Source of the DNA: Chitinophaga sp. Cy-1792
GTDB lineage: Bacteria; Bacteroidota; Bacteroidia; Chitinophagales; Chitinophagaceae
Length of the DNA: 64,000 nucleotides
Direction: 5' to 3'
NCBI RefSeq assembly: GCF_011752935.1
Contig: NZ_VWWO01000002.1
Location: 496,001-560,000 of the forward strand
Shown: in pieces, positions 44,423 to 52,288 of the stretch
How the letters are laid out: each line of letters starts with the position of its first letter
Numbering within the stretch: the first letter of the stretch is position 1
The notes under the pieces: generated by a model
What the model saw: the letters and a program-made list of their open reading frames with translations, nothing else
Database searches by the model: none
What the model was told of the DNA's origin: nothing
Translations under genes and position numbers: made by a program

Positions 44423-45040
44423 ATGAACCTCCCATCTTATTTCGAAAGACTGATCAGAAAATACCCGCAGGTATCAATGGAAGAGTGGCAACTACTCGAC
44501 CAGCTGGCCACTGTCCGTTATATCAGGAAAGGAGAACAGTTCCTGCGTGTAGGAAAGATTGCCAGATATGGCGCATTTGTGTTGTCCGGACAATTCAAAT
44601 ACAGCTTTGCCGCTGAAGACGGCAGCGAAAAAATCATGAACTTCGGCTTCATGGATGACTTCCTGACCAACTGCGTGAGCTATGTCAATAATAAACCCTC
44701 GTACCTGGAAATCACTGCGCTGGAAGATGCAGTGATTCTCCGCTTTCATATCAAAAAGCTACAACCCTTATACGACCTGCATTCCAGCATTTTTCACGTA
44801 AATATGCAATTATACCAGGATATCATGGAACAACAGGCAGAACATCAATATATTTTATCGCTGAAAAGCCCGTTGGAGCGTTACCGTTTCCTGTTGCGCC
44901 ACCGCCCGGCCATTATTCAGAAAATATCCCTCACCAATATTGCACGCTACCTGTATACGAGCAGAGAAGCGTTGAGTCGCGCCAGGGTGATGGTAGCCGG
45001 AAAATTCGGTGGCCGGAATAGTTTCGGGTCATCGCTATAG
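44423..45040 (+). CDS. Crp/Fnr family transcriptional regulator
   Basis: A 205-aa regulator. Residues 20-115 form a cyclic-nucleotide-binding-like beta-roll (YIRKGEQFLRVGKIARYGAF, then LEITALEDAVILRF). A long dimerisation helix leads to a short helix-turn-helix with SLTNIARYLYTSREALSRAR. The typical phosphate-binding Arg/Glu set of true CRP is not evident, so the ligand is unknown. A TATTTTTG element sits at 44411-44418, very close to the start. The palindrome at 43634 is a probable binding site. Confidence 0.9.
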   Translation: MNLPSYFERLIRKYPQVSMEEWQLLDQLATVRYIRKGEQFLRVGKIARYGAFVLSGQFKYSFAAEDGSEKIMNFGFMDDFLTNCVSYVNNKPSYLEITALEDAVILRFHIKKLQPLYDLHSSIFHVNMQLYQDIMEQQAEHQYILSLKSPLERYRFLLRHRPAIIQKISLTNIARYLYTSREALSRARVMVAGKFGGRNSFGSSL

Positions 45041-45085
45041 TTATCTACTGGTGATTATTGGCAATTTGGCATACTACCAACAGGG

Positions 45086-45126
45086 GAATTTTGATCTGAT
45101 TAAATATCCTACCTTGATCAAAATTC
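45086..45126. promoter_or_regulatory. 11-bp inverted repeat before hydrolase gene
   Basis: GAATTTTGATC (45086-45096) and its exact complement GATCAAAATTC (45116-45126) are centred 30 bp apart, about three helical turns, with a 19-base AT-rich loop. The right arm ends 7 bp before the TTG start at 45134. No T-run follows, so an operator is more likely than a terminator. Confidence 0.5.
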
Positions 45127-45133
45127 AATATAA

Positions 45134-46144
45134 TTGAAAAAGGTTTTTGTATTTATCCTGACCCTGATTGCACTGGTAGCCACTATATCGCTGTATGCTA
45201 ATTTTTTACATCCCCGGATCTTTTTTAAGAAGGCAGCCCTTTCCCGCGTTAATGAAGCATTTCTGAAGAAAGGAGCACCAATCACCTTTCAGAGTGGAAA
45301 TACGATGCTGAAAGGAACAGTTTTTACCAATGCTCCCGCTGGAAGAAAAGTGCCGTTAATCGTGTTCTGTGTTGGGTCTGCGGGCTCGTCGTACAGAAGT
45401 AATTATGCCACTATGCTGGATACCATGTTTCTGCAAAACCTGCCTATGGACAGCATTGCATTACTATGTTTTGATAAGCGTGGCATTGGTGAATCGGATG
45501 GAAACTGGTATGATGCCGATTTTGAACAGCGCGCAGCTGATGCTAAAGCAGCCGCTGATTTTGGCGCAGGTTTACCATTTGTAGACAGCTCCCGTATTAT
45601 CATTGCAGGGCATAGCCAGGGAGGATGGATCTCACAGGTGGCGCTGGCAAAATATCCTGCACGGTTTGCCGCAGGTATTTCCATGGCAGGGCCGGTATTT
45701 AGTGTCCGTAAGCAACTTGTAAATGACTACTACATCAAATATTTGTGCGAAGAAAGTCTGACATCGGAGGAGGCACTGACTAAAGCAGAAAAACAGGTAG
45801 ACCTGGATGTTATGCTGGCTAGCTTTTTCCCTTTTCAACAAAACTGGAAACAACTACAGGTAATCAAAAATTTTGATCCTGCTGATTATCTACGGAATAT
45901 ACACGCTCCTATATTGTTTCTTTGGGGTACGGAAGATGCGCTGGTACGCCCGGAATGGTGCAGGGAATCTATGCAGCATTATTTCCCGCAGGGAATGCCG
46001 GTTAACTTTGATACATTGACTATAACTGGTGCCAATCATAGTTTTAAACTGGCAGATCGTTGCTTCCACGGAAGTTATTCACAGGTGCCTTATGCTGATG
46101 ATTGTAAAGAAGCTATGTTAAAATGGTTACGTCAGTATTTTTAA
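45134..46144 (+). CDS. Exported or membrane-anchored alpha/beta hydrolase
   Basis: A 336-aa protein with a TTG start; no in-frame ATG precedes the hydrophobic segment KKVFVFILTLIALVATISLY, which acts as signal or anchor. Hydrolase motifs are CFDKRGIGESDG, nucleophile elbow GHSQGGW, acid in FLWGTEDALVRPEW and histidine in GANHSFKLADR. It resembles acyl-peptide-hydrolase/DUF-type esterases of about this size. The start lies just after an inverted repeat. Confidence 0.82.
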   Translation: MKKVFVFILTLIALVATISLYANFLHPRIFFKKAALSRVNEAFLKKGAPITFQSGNTMLKGTVFTNAPAGRKVPLIVFCVGSAGSSYRSNYATMLDTMFLQNLPMDSIALLCFDKRGIGESDGNWYDADFEQRAADAKAAADFGAGLPFVDSSRIIIAGHSQGGWISQVALAKYPARFAAGISMAGPVFSVRKQLVNDYYIKYLCEESLTSEEALTKAEKQVDLDVMLASFFPFQQNWKQLQVIKNFDPADYLRNIHAPILFLWGTEDALVRPEWCRESMQHYFPQGMPVNFDTLTITGANHSFKLADRCFHGSYSQVPYADDCKEAMLKWLRQYF

Positions 46145-46197
46145 GTTAGAAGATAATAATAAGCAGATAAAGATATCTTACAGGTAATTATATACGT

Positions 46198-46782
46198 ATG
46201 AAATATTTATCCCTTTTACTGATTATTTGTTCCCTGATTTTCCTGATTTCCTGTGGTGGCGGCAATGTTGTGCAAAAACCACCGCCAGCTGATACTGCTG
46301 TTTCCACCAATACGGTAGCTATGACCGTGATGGCTGATACAGTCTTATATCCTGCATGCAACAATCTCTGGGATAGTATCAATAACGGTATTCCACTGGA
46401 TACTTCGCAGTTGATACAAATGGGGCTGGACAATTACACCATTCGTCAGGGGCATTCAGCAGGGAATAGATATTATAGTTTAAACGATAGTCTGCGCGTT
46501 ATTATCCTGATTTATAACGATGAACTGGTATGTTCAAAACGAATACTCGTGACATATAATACAAAAGCGAATAAAGGGATTGAGCAGTTGGAAGTGTTTT
46601 CAGACTGTGACCAGGACGATAGTACCGCCTACGGCAGACTGGAATACAAGTTTGAGAATGATTCCCTGCTTACGGTCTCGGATTACACCTATGCACCTGG
46701 TGATGGAGATCAGGAACATCCTGAGATTACAGAACAACGATATAAGATTCAATCGGATGGGCATCTGCTAAAAATAAAATAG
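46198..46782 (+). CDS. Lipoprotein of unknown function
   Basis: A 194-aa protein with a lipoprotein signal (FLISC, then GGGN) and a proline/threonine-rich linker PPPADTAVSTNTVA. The mature domain is small, acidic and beta-rich. No homologue recognised. It lies 53 bp after the hydrolase gene and ends before a strong terminator, so the two may share a transcript. Confidence 0.6.
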   Translation: MKYLSLLLIICSLIFLISCGGGNVVQKPPPADTAVSTNTVAMTVMADTVLYPACNNLWDSINNGIPLDTSQLIQMGLDNYTIRQGHSAGNRYYSLNDSLRVIILIYNDELVCSKRILVTYNTKANKGIEQLEVFSDCDQDDSTAYGRLEYKFENDSLLTVSDYTYAPGDGDQEHPEITEQRYKIQSDGHLLKIK

Positions 46783-46820
46783 CTCTGGAAGAAGATGAAG
46801 AACGCGCTATAAAAAATATA

Positions 46821-46851
46821 AATCCCGGGATGTCAGTCCCGGGATTTTTTT
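46821..46851 (+). terminator. Strong rho-independent terminator
   Basis: A perfect 10-bp stem AATCCCGGGA / TCCCGGGATT with loop TGTCAG, followed by seven T. It ends the lipoprotein transcript. Confidence 0.9.
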
Positions 46852-46864
46852 ATCTATATAATAA

Positions 46865-48304
46865 CTATATCTCTATATCAAATTCTACAAAAGATAATAC
46901 TACTGAAGGATCACTATCGTGTGTAATCGTATGTACGAATTTGAATACCGTAGCGGATGCGCTATACACACTGATGGCCACATTAAACGGTGTATTTGTT
47001 TGCATGGCCCGGTTGGGATGAATGGTAAGTGTATCCAGGATGGGTTTTGCAGTGGTGCTGCCTATTATGTCATTTATCCATTTCTCTGCTTCATGTAATA
47101 ATACATTCATCAGCAGGAGTCCGGGTACCAGTGGGTAACCGTCGAAGTGGCCTGCACACTGGGCTTCCGTTACGGGCGACAGTACCGCCGTATATGCGTA
47201 AGGGTTATCGAAGCTGGTTCTTGTTACTGTTGGTAATGGAGGTTTAATATCCGCCGCGAAAGTAACTTCACTTTTCAGCTGCGCAAATTTCCTTTTAAAC
47301 TCCCCGCTATTCCACATAAAATAGTCAAACATCATCAGATAAATCAATTCTCCGGATTCGGAGAGTACACGCACCAGGCTTTTACGCTTACGTTTTTTGA
47401 TAACAAGACTGTCGACCACCGCCTTGTATTGCGTATGTTCGGTGAATGTACCGAAGCGTACGGCCCTGAACTTATCGCCCAGCATATATTGGTCGGCGCC
47501 GGTCGGATACAGTCTGTTGGCATTCCATGCCTCCGCTGAAATACAATACCGTACCAGTTCTATGAAATCGTACAGCAGGAAATCGGATGCCCTGCCCAGT
47601 TCTACTTCCAGTAATTTTCCTTTGGTTACCAGCGGAGCATCAGGCAGCTTAAAGAATGGGGGATTCATACCTGTTTGTATCACAGGTGACTGTACTGCTG
47701 CTGGCTCTTTGCCAATAATAAAGGTGTAATCACATGCACTGTCATCGTCTACGTCGATATGGAGTGGGGTAGTCGTATAGCCCGGCGCTACTGCGGCACA
47801 GACACCGTTAAAGAAAGGCAGTACCACCGGCCATTCCAGGATATTGATAATGTCCAGCTGCCTGGCAATGCGATGGTAGCGGTCATGGCCGGTTAGTTTA
47901 AACATTACTGCATCAGCTGCATAAGTTTCTACACTAAAGCTAAATTCTGGGCTGGCAGTGAGTATGGTGGCAATAATCACCTCTATTGCGCCACGGGCGT
48001 CATGTTGCAGTGAAAGGTGGTTTTCAGTGACCCTGTGACCTTTATTGTAGCCCAATTGATAAAGCAGCGTTTGAGATAAGGCATCTGCTACATGATTGCC
48101 ACTGATTCTATCAGCCTGTTGTAATAGTATGCCATAAAAGGCAGCGGTAATATCTGACAGGCTCAATGCCAGTGCTGCTACATTTTCAGGGGCATACTGC
48201 TGCTGAATGCCGGCTGCATCCATATCAGGATGGTATTTGTCATTTTTTCTGAGCGTAAATAGCTCCTGCAAAACCTGGGGTGTCGCACAAATTTCGGGTT
48301 TCAT
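46865..48304 (-). CDS. Hot-dog-fold protein with FabA/FabZ-like C-terminal domain
   Basis: A 479-aa cytoplasmic protein. The C-terminal part carries GHFDGYPLVPGLLLM followed by HEAEKW, which resembles the active-site histidine and helix of FabZ/FabA dehydratases (GHFPGHPxxPG). Residues 240-360 may hold a second, degenerate hot-dog unit (RASDFLLYDFIELVRYCISA onward). The N-terminal 200 residues are helical, with ETYAADAVMFKLTG in the middle, and are not recognised. Possible roles are acyl-thioester dehydration or binding in lipid or polyketide-type synthesis. No acyl carrier protein or ketosynthase gene is nearby, so it is an orphan. Divergent from an SDR gene. Confidence 0.6.
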   Translation of the reverse strand: MKPEICATPQVLQELFTLRKNDKYHPDMDAAGIQQQYAPENVAALALSLSDITAAFYGILLQQADRISGNHVADALSQTLLYQLGYNKGHRVTENHLSLQHDARGAIEVIIATILTASPEFSFSVETYAADAVMFKLTGHDRYHRIARQLDIINILEWPVVLPFFNGVCAAVAPGYTTTPLHIDVDDDSACDYTFIIGKEPAAVQSPVIQTGMNPPFFKLPDAPLVTKGKLLEVELGRASDFLLYDFIELVRYCISAEAWNANRLYPTGADQYMLGDKFRAVRFGTFTEHTQYKAVVDSLVIKKRKRKSLVRVLSESGELIYLMMFDYFMWNSGEFKRKFAQLKSEVTFAADIKPPLPTVTRTSFDNPYAYTAVLSPVTEAQCAGHFDGYPLVPGLLLMNVLLHEAEKWINDIIGSTTAKPILDTLTIHPNRAMQTNTPFNVAISVYSASATVFKFVHTITHDSDPSVVLSFVEFDIEI

Positions 48305-48404
48305 GGTTACAAACTATTTAACAGTTACACAATATTTCTCGCGCTGTCTGTTGGGGCTGCGTTATTTATAAGTTGGTAATTTTTTATACTGTAAGGATTT
48401 CAAA

Positions 48405-48412
48405 CAAAAGTA
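48405..48412 (-). promoter_or_regulatory. Bacteroidota -7 promoter element (minus strand)
   Basis: Minus-strand TACTTTTG, an exact TAnnTTTG, about 100 bp before the hot-dog gene. It lies in the 368-bp divergent gap 48305-48672, which otherwise holds only the SDR promoter region and AT-rich sequence. Confidence 0.45.
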
Positions 48413-48546
48413 CACATGAAGGGTGTAGCTACCACTTCAGTCGGTATATAGTATTTGTTGTTATGTGTTTAATGTCCTTTGTTTATAAGGGTTTTAGGTA
48501 GATGGTCATCATTTGTTGTTTTTAAATTAATATACTTTTCATATGC

Positions 48547-48581
48547 TGAAGTTATACTTCATGGAGACGCTTCTATTTTTG
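48547..48581 (+). promoter_or_regulatory. SDR promoter region with palindrome
   Basis: TATTTTTG at 48574-48581 is an exact -7 element. A 15-bp palindrome TGAAGTTATACTTCA at 48547-48561 covers the place of the -33 element, as expected for a repressor site. Confidence 0.45.
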
Positions 48582-48672
48582 AGAAGACGGAATTATGTCT
48601 TGTAAATATTATTTAATCTCAACGTTATTGTAGCAGATAACCCTGGAAATCTCTCATCATTAAACCATAATT

Positions 48673-49419
48673 ATGTTATTAGAAAACAAAGTTGCCCTTG
48701 TTACAGGCGCCAGCCTGGGAATAGGAAGAGCTGTAGCTATTGATTATGCAGCCAACGGCGCAAAGGTTGTGCTTACAGGCCGCACGGAAGCCACGCTGAA
48801 AGCAGTAACGGAAGAAATTAAAGCCGCCGGCGGCGATGCTATCTATGTGGTGGCTGATGTCAGTATTCCGGAAGATTGTGAAAGAATGGTGGAAGAAACA
48901 GTGGCCCGTTACGGACAACTGGATATCGCCTGCAATAACGCAGGAATCCTCAAACAGCCGAAGGATACAGATCTTTTCTCTATTGACGACTGGAAGGAAA
49001 CGATTGATATCAATCTTAATGGTATGTTCTATTCCATGAAGTATGAAATCCCGGTAATGCTGGCCAATGGTGGTGGTGCCATTGTGAATATGTCGTCTGT
49101 TGGCGGACGTATAGGCTTACCCGGTATAGCGGCGTATATTGCTACAAAGCACGCCAATGTTGGCCTTACGCTCACTTCCGCACTGGAGTATGCGACGCGT
49201 AATATCCGTATCAACGCCGTAGGGCCGGCATTTATCGATACGCCGCTGGTAAGTAATAATTTCGGCGGCATGGAGGAAATGCTGAATGCAGCGCAGCCTA
49301 TAGGCAGGATGGGTACAGCGGAGGAAGTGGCTTACCTCGTCACTTTCCTGAGCAGCCATAAAGCATCCTTTGCTACCGGAGGCTATTATCCGATTGATGG
49401 CGGATTCATGGCTCGATAG
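48673..49419 (+). CDS. Short-chain dehydrogenase/reductase
   Basis: A 248-aa classical SDR. Cofactor motif TGASLGIG at residues 11-18, NNAGI, catalytic Ser in VNMSSVGG, Tyr and Lys in YIATKH, and the closing GGYYPIDGGF. The residue after beta-2 (TGRTEATL) has Arg, which favours NADP(H). Substrate unknown. Its stop is 7 bp before the next gene, which is probably co-transcribed. Confidence 0.93.
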   Translation: MLLENKVALVTGASLGIGRAVAIDYAANGAKVVLTGRTEATLKAVTEEIKAAGGDAIYVVADVSIPEDCERMVEETVARYGQLDIACNNAGILKQPKDTDLFSIDDWKETIDINLNGMFYSMKYEIPVMLANGGGAIVNMSSVGGRIGLPGIAAYIATKHANVGLTLTSALEYATRNIRINAVGPAFIDTPLVSNNFGGMEEMLNAAQPIGRMGTAEEVAYLVTFLSSHKASFATGGYYPIDGGFMAR

Positions 49420-49426
49420 CAAAAGG

Positions 49427-50689
49427 ATGACTTTTGTTTTAGCGCCGGATAGCGACGTTAAGTTGGCGAAGATATTAGCTGTGACTGCAAGTATATGTGA
49501 GTATATAGCGCCCGTGGTGGCTCATTCAGAAAAATATACTTACCTTCCGCTTTCAGTGAATAGTTTTTGTATGACCCAATTGCAGCGATATCCGTTTTCA
49601 CAATTCCGGGGGCAGCTGGCAGCCGATACCGCCCGTATAGATAAAGATAAAGCCACTCATGAACAGGTGAGAGGCTGGCTCAGTCAGGAAGAAGCCACTG
49701 TATTAGATCAGCAGTTCAAAATAACTTTCGAAAAACTGGAGGCTTTTTTTTCCGGTAGACATACGGGAGATATTAATAATATTCACCGGGAGCTGAAAAA
49801 CCTTACAGACAAAGGCGCTTCGGCCGTCTTACTGGGTACGGATGAACTGGGGACCTATAACCTGGCCATGCTGATAAAGGAAATCGGTCATATGCCCGCA
49901 GCCATATTACCAGTGGTAAAAGATATTATTCGTATATCCATTACCGCTGGTGCAGATATATCCGGACAGAAGGCCTATGTAGGCAATGGTGGCTCAGTGG
50001 CATTGGAATGGCTGATTATTTACCTGGGCGGAGGCATCGGTACCCCCGGACTATACCTGACTTCCAGGGAGCAATACCAATGTTGTTACGACATCTTCCC
50101 CTGGTTTATCAACAGGGAAACAACAGATCAGTATAGTTTTGAAGTTTTTGAAATGTTCCTGCGCGACCTGCGCCCATCGCCGGAAGTACAGGATATGCAG
50201 GAGATGACCATACTCCGGATGATGGACCTGGGCTATCTCCCTTTCGATACACGGGAGTATTATGTTTCTGCTGCCTATTTCAGAAGGATTGCCTTGCTGA
50301 ATATGCATTGGCTTACACTGATTTTTCCCTATGAGGATCCGCAGATCTTACCTTATCTTGAAAATCTCCGCAGCAATATCAACGAACACGTGATTGAATG
50401 TCTTTTAAATGCCTTTACCAGCAATCAAAAGCGCAGAAAGCATTTCAGGGCTTATTTCCTGCAACGGCCACACTGGCTGTTACAACAGATCATACATACC
50501 TCACCCGCCATTATTTTTGATCTGGTAAGAAGAAATGAGCAGGATATGCTGATGCCATTTTTAAAGTATTATAAGAAAGAACTGGCTGCATTAAGGGATG
50601 CCAATAACTTCAGCTTGTTGCAGTGGGCGCAGCAGGTGAGGGGAGTGGTACCCGCAACCATAGCGCTATTGCTACAGGCCAATTTATAA
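49427..50689 (+). CDS. Unknown protein, coupled to the SDR gene
   Basis: A 420-aa soluble protein. ATG at 49427 is used, preceded by AAAAGG, an unusually Shine-Dalgarno-like sequence for this genome; the frame extends upstream into the SDR gene without an ATG. Residues 150-230 include repeats of helix pairs (YNLAMLIKEIGHMP, KDIIRISITAGADI, VALEWLIIYLGGG) that look like alpha-solenoid or ankyrin-like units. No family named. Operon partner of the SDR by spacing. Confidence 0.6.
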   Translation: MTFVLAPDSDVKLAKILAVTASICEYIAPVVAHSEKYTYLPLSVNSFCMTQLQRYPFSQFRGQLAADTARIDKDKATHEQVRGWLSQEEATVLDQQFKITFEKLEAFFSGRHTGDINNIHRELKNLTDKGASAVLLGTDELGTYNLAMLIKEIGHMPAAILPVVKDIIRISITAGADISGQKAYVGNGGSVALEWLIIYLGGGIGTPGLYLTSREQYQCCYDIFPWFINRETTDQYSFEVFEMFLRDLRPSPEVQDMQEMTILRMMDLGYLPFDTREYYVSAAYFRRIALLNMHWLTLIFPYEDPQILPYLENLRSNINEHVIECLLNAFTSNQKRRKHFRAYFLQRPHWLLQQIIHTSPAIIFDLVRRNEQDMLMPFLKYYKKELAALRDANNFSLLQWAQQVRGVVPATIALLLQANL

Positions 50690-50721
50690 GGAGCTCCCGG
50701 CCAATTGTCATAGAATTTTCA

Positions 50722-50729
50722 TAACTTTG
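50722..50729 (+). promoter_or_regulatory. Bacteroidota -7 promoter element
   Basis: TAACTTTG, an exact TAnnTTTG, 28 bp before the PhnA-like gene. It supports the start at 50757 rather than the longer frame from 50727. Confidence 0.5.
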
Positions 50730-50756
50730 CGCCTTCTTAATAAAATACTTTTAATT

Positions 50757-51311
50757 ATGGCGATTGGAAAAAGCCTTCATGATCGCAGTGGTGGAACCTG
50801 CGAACTCTGTGGTTCCTTACCTGCAACTGTAGAATACACGGTGAGTCCGAAATCTGATAGTGTAGAGAACCAGGTAGCGCTGTGTGATACCTGCTTTCAG
50901 GCAATTGAGAAGAATGAAACCGGCGATTACTGGCGTTTCCTCGAAGGAGCCATCTGGAACCCGGAACCTGCAGTACAGGCTTTAAGCTACAGACTGTTGT
51001 ACGCTGCCAAAGCGAGCGACTGGGCTGCTGATATCCTTGGTTCAGTAGAACCGGAAGAACATATTGTACAATGGGCCCTGAGCGCTTTTGAAGTAGCTGA
51101 AGTACACAGAGATTCCTTTGGTAATGCATTAAGTAATGGCGACAACGTAGTGCTTACACAGGCACTGGACGTGAAAGGCACCAGCTTCAGCGCACCTAAA
51201 GGCACCGTTGTTAAACGTATCCGCCTCGTACCTGATAATATTGAACATATTGAAGGTAAGATCAATGATCAGACTATTGTTATCCTCACCAAATACGTGA
51301 AGAAAGGATAA
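50757..51311 (+). CDS. PhnA-like zinc-ribbon protein
   Basis: A 184-aa protein. A zinc ribbon is visible at the N-terminus (TCELCG, then CDTCF about 35 residues later). The C-terminal PhnA domain carries LDVKGTSFSAPKGTVVKRIR and a closing VILTKYVKKG. The family was named from the phosphonate locus of E. coli, but no direct role in phosphonate breakdown is shown there, so only the fold is assigned. Monocistronic, followed by a double-hairpin element. Confidence 0.85.
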   Translation: MAIGKSLHDRSGGTCELCGSLPATVEYTVSPKSDSVENQVALCDTCFQAIEKNETGDYWRFLEGAIWNPEPAVQALSYRLLYAAKASDWAADILGSVEPEEHIVQWALSAFEVAEVHRDSFGNALSNGDNVVLTQALDVKGTSFSAPKGTVVKRIRLVPDNIEHIEGKINDQTIVILTKYVKKG

Positions 51312-51330
51312 TTTAATTCTTTATACCTGG

Positions 51331-51417
51331 TTTAAGGGGTTCTGTTCCAGCCGCAGGCTGGAGCAGAACCCCTTAAACTTTTTGGGAACGCCGGAGGCGT
51401 TCCCAAAAAGTTTAAGG
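51331..51417. repeat. Double-hairpin intergenic element E1 with alternative pairing
   Basis: Hairpin 1: 22-bp stem 51331-51352 / 51356-51377 with loop GCA and one G-U. Hairpin 2: perfect 15-bp stem 51378-51392 / 51396-51410 with loop GGA. The 7-mer TTTAAGG that opens hairpin 1 recurs at 51411-51417. The right arm of hairpin 1 can therefore pair upstream, or downstream to extend hairpin 2 to 22 bp. T-runs after hairpin 1 allow termination of the PhnA-like gene. Confidence 0.8.
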
Positions 51418-51462
51418 CGACAAAACGTGATCGCATCGTAATTAATGATCTGCCTAATAACT

Positions 51463-51470
51463 TATATTTG
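51463..51470 (+). promoter_or_regulatory. Bacteroidota -7 promoter element
   Basis: TATATTTG, exact, 17 bp before the second Crp/Fnr gene. A half-site-like ACGTGATCGCAT lies about 40 bp upstream of the predicted start, too degenerate to call. Confidence 0.5.
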
Positions 51471-51487
51471 TACATAACAACCCATGC

Positions 51488-52066
51488 ATGTACGAAACCT
51501 TCTTTCAGAAATTCGAAGAAAAAGTGCCCTTATCTCCAACAGATAAAGCTCTGCTGAAGCAGCACCTGACGCACAGGAAAATCCGTAAGCGCCAGTTCTT
51601 TCTGCAGGAAGGAGAAGTATGCAGACAGGTAGCCATCGTGGAAAAGGGCGCTATGCGCGCTTTCCTCATCGATAACGAAGGTCATGAGCATATCGCAGCC
51701 TTTGCCCTGGAAGGTTGGACCATCGCTGATCTCAACAGCTTTCTGCGGCAGTCTCCCGGAACCCTCACCATCGAAACACTGGAAGACACAGACCTGACAC
51801 TCATCAGCTACGATGCTTACAATGCACTGCTGGAGACCATGCCGGCCTTTGAACGGTTTATTCGTATAACCATTACCGATGCCTATGTGGCCTTGCAGAA
51901 AAGAACGACAGATATGATCAGTTTGTCGGCCGAAGAACGCTACAAAGCCCTGGTAGCTGCCTACCCTAATATCCTGCAACGTGTACCGCAACATATGATC
52001 GCTTCCTTTATGGGTGTTACCCCCGAAACCATCAGCCGCATCCGCAAACGACTCCACACATCCTGA
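51488..52066 (+). CDS. Crp/Fnr family transcriptional regulator
   Basis: A 192-aa regulator. The beta-roll spans about 25-110 (RQFFLQEGEVCRQVAIVEKG, IETLEDTDLTLISYDAY). The C-terminal helix-turn-helix is RVPQHMIASFMGVTPETISR followed by IRKRL, the standard recognition helix of the family. The cyclic-nucleotide pocket signature is not complete. Downstream lies the dioxygenase gene with its own promoter, a plausible but unproven target. Confidence 0.92.
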   Translation: MYETFFQKFEEKVPLSPTDKALLKQHLTHRKIRKRQFFLQEGEVCRQVAIVEKGAMRAFLIDNEGHEHIAAFALEGWTIADLNSFLRQSPGTLTIETLEDTDLTLISYDAYNALLETMPAFERFIRITITDAYVALQKRTTDMISLSAEERYKALVAAYPNILQRVPQHMIASFMGVTPETISRIRKRLHTS

Positions 52067-52113
52067 TTTATTATATATTAACCTGGTTTAAGCTGTTTTC
52101 TTGATCTGAATCA

Positions 52114-52145
52114 TTGGAAACGGCTATCTGCACATGCTATCTTTG
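52114..52145 (+). promoter_or_regulatory. Promoter of the extradiol dioxygenase gene
   Basis: TTG at 52114 and TATCTTTG at 52138-52145 are 21 bp apart. Transcription would start near 52150, giving a leader of about 140 bases that contains three hairpins. Confidence 0.5.
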
Positions 52146-52148
52146 TAA

Positions 52149-52228
52149 CATTATATTTCTGGTAAAATATAATGATAGCAACACCGCGCGCAGCGCGGAA
52201 CCAACCCAGCCGATACCTTCGGTATCGG
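52149..52228 (+). promoter_or_regulatory. Structured leader of the dioxygenase gene
   Basis: Three inverted repeats follow the predicted transcription start: CATTATATTT / AAATATAATG (52149-52174), CCGCGC / GCGCGG with loop GCA (52184-52198), and CCGATACC / GGTATCGG with loop TTC (52210-52228). The last two repeat the triloop double-hairpin layout of E1. Attenuation or mRNA stabilisation is possible. Confidence 0.4.
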
Positions 52229-52288
52229 TTGCAAAATCATATGATATTGATTTAAACTTTAGATTTTCAGGCTTTTTAATATTTCCGC

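Noticed and set aside
49370..49426. Upstream extension of the 420-aa gene into the SDR gene
   Set aside because: Only a TTG supports it, it overlaps the SDR end, and an ATG lies 7 bp after the SDR stop.
51426..51441. Second Crp/Fnr site before the 192-aa regulator
   Set aside because: Only one half (GTGATC) resembles the palindrome at 43634. Too weak to call.
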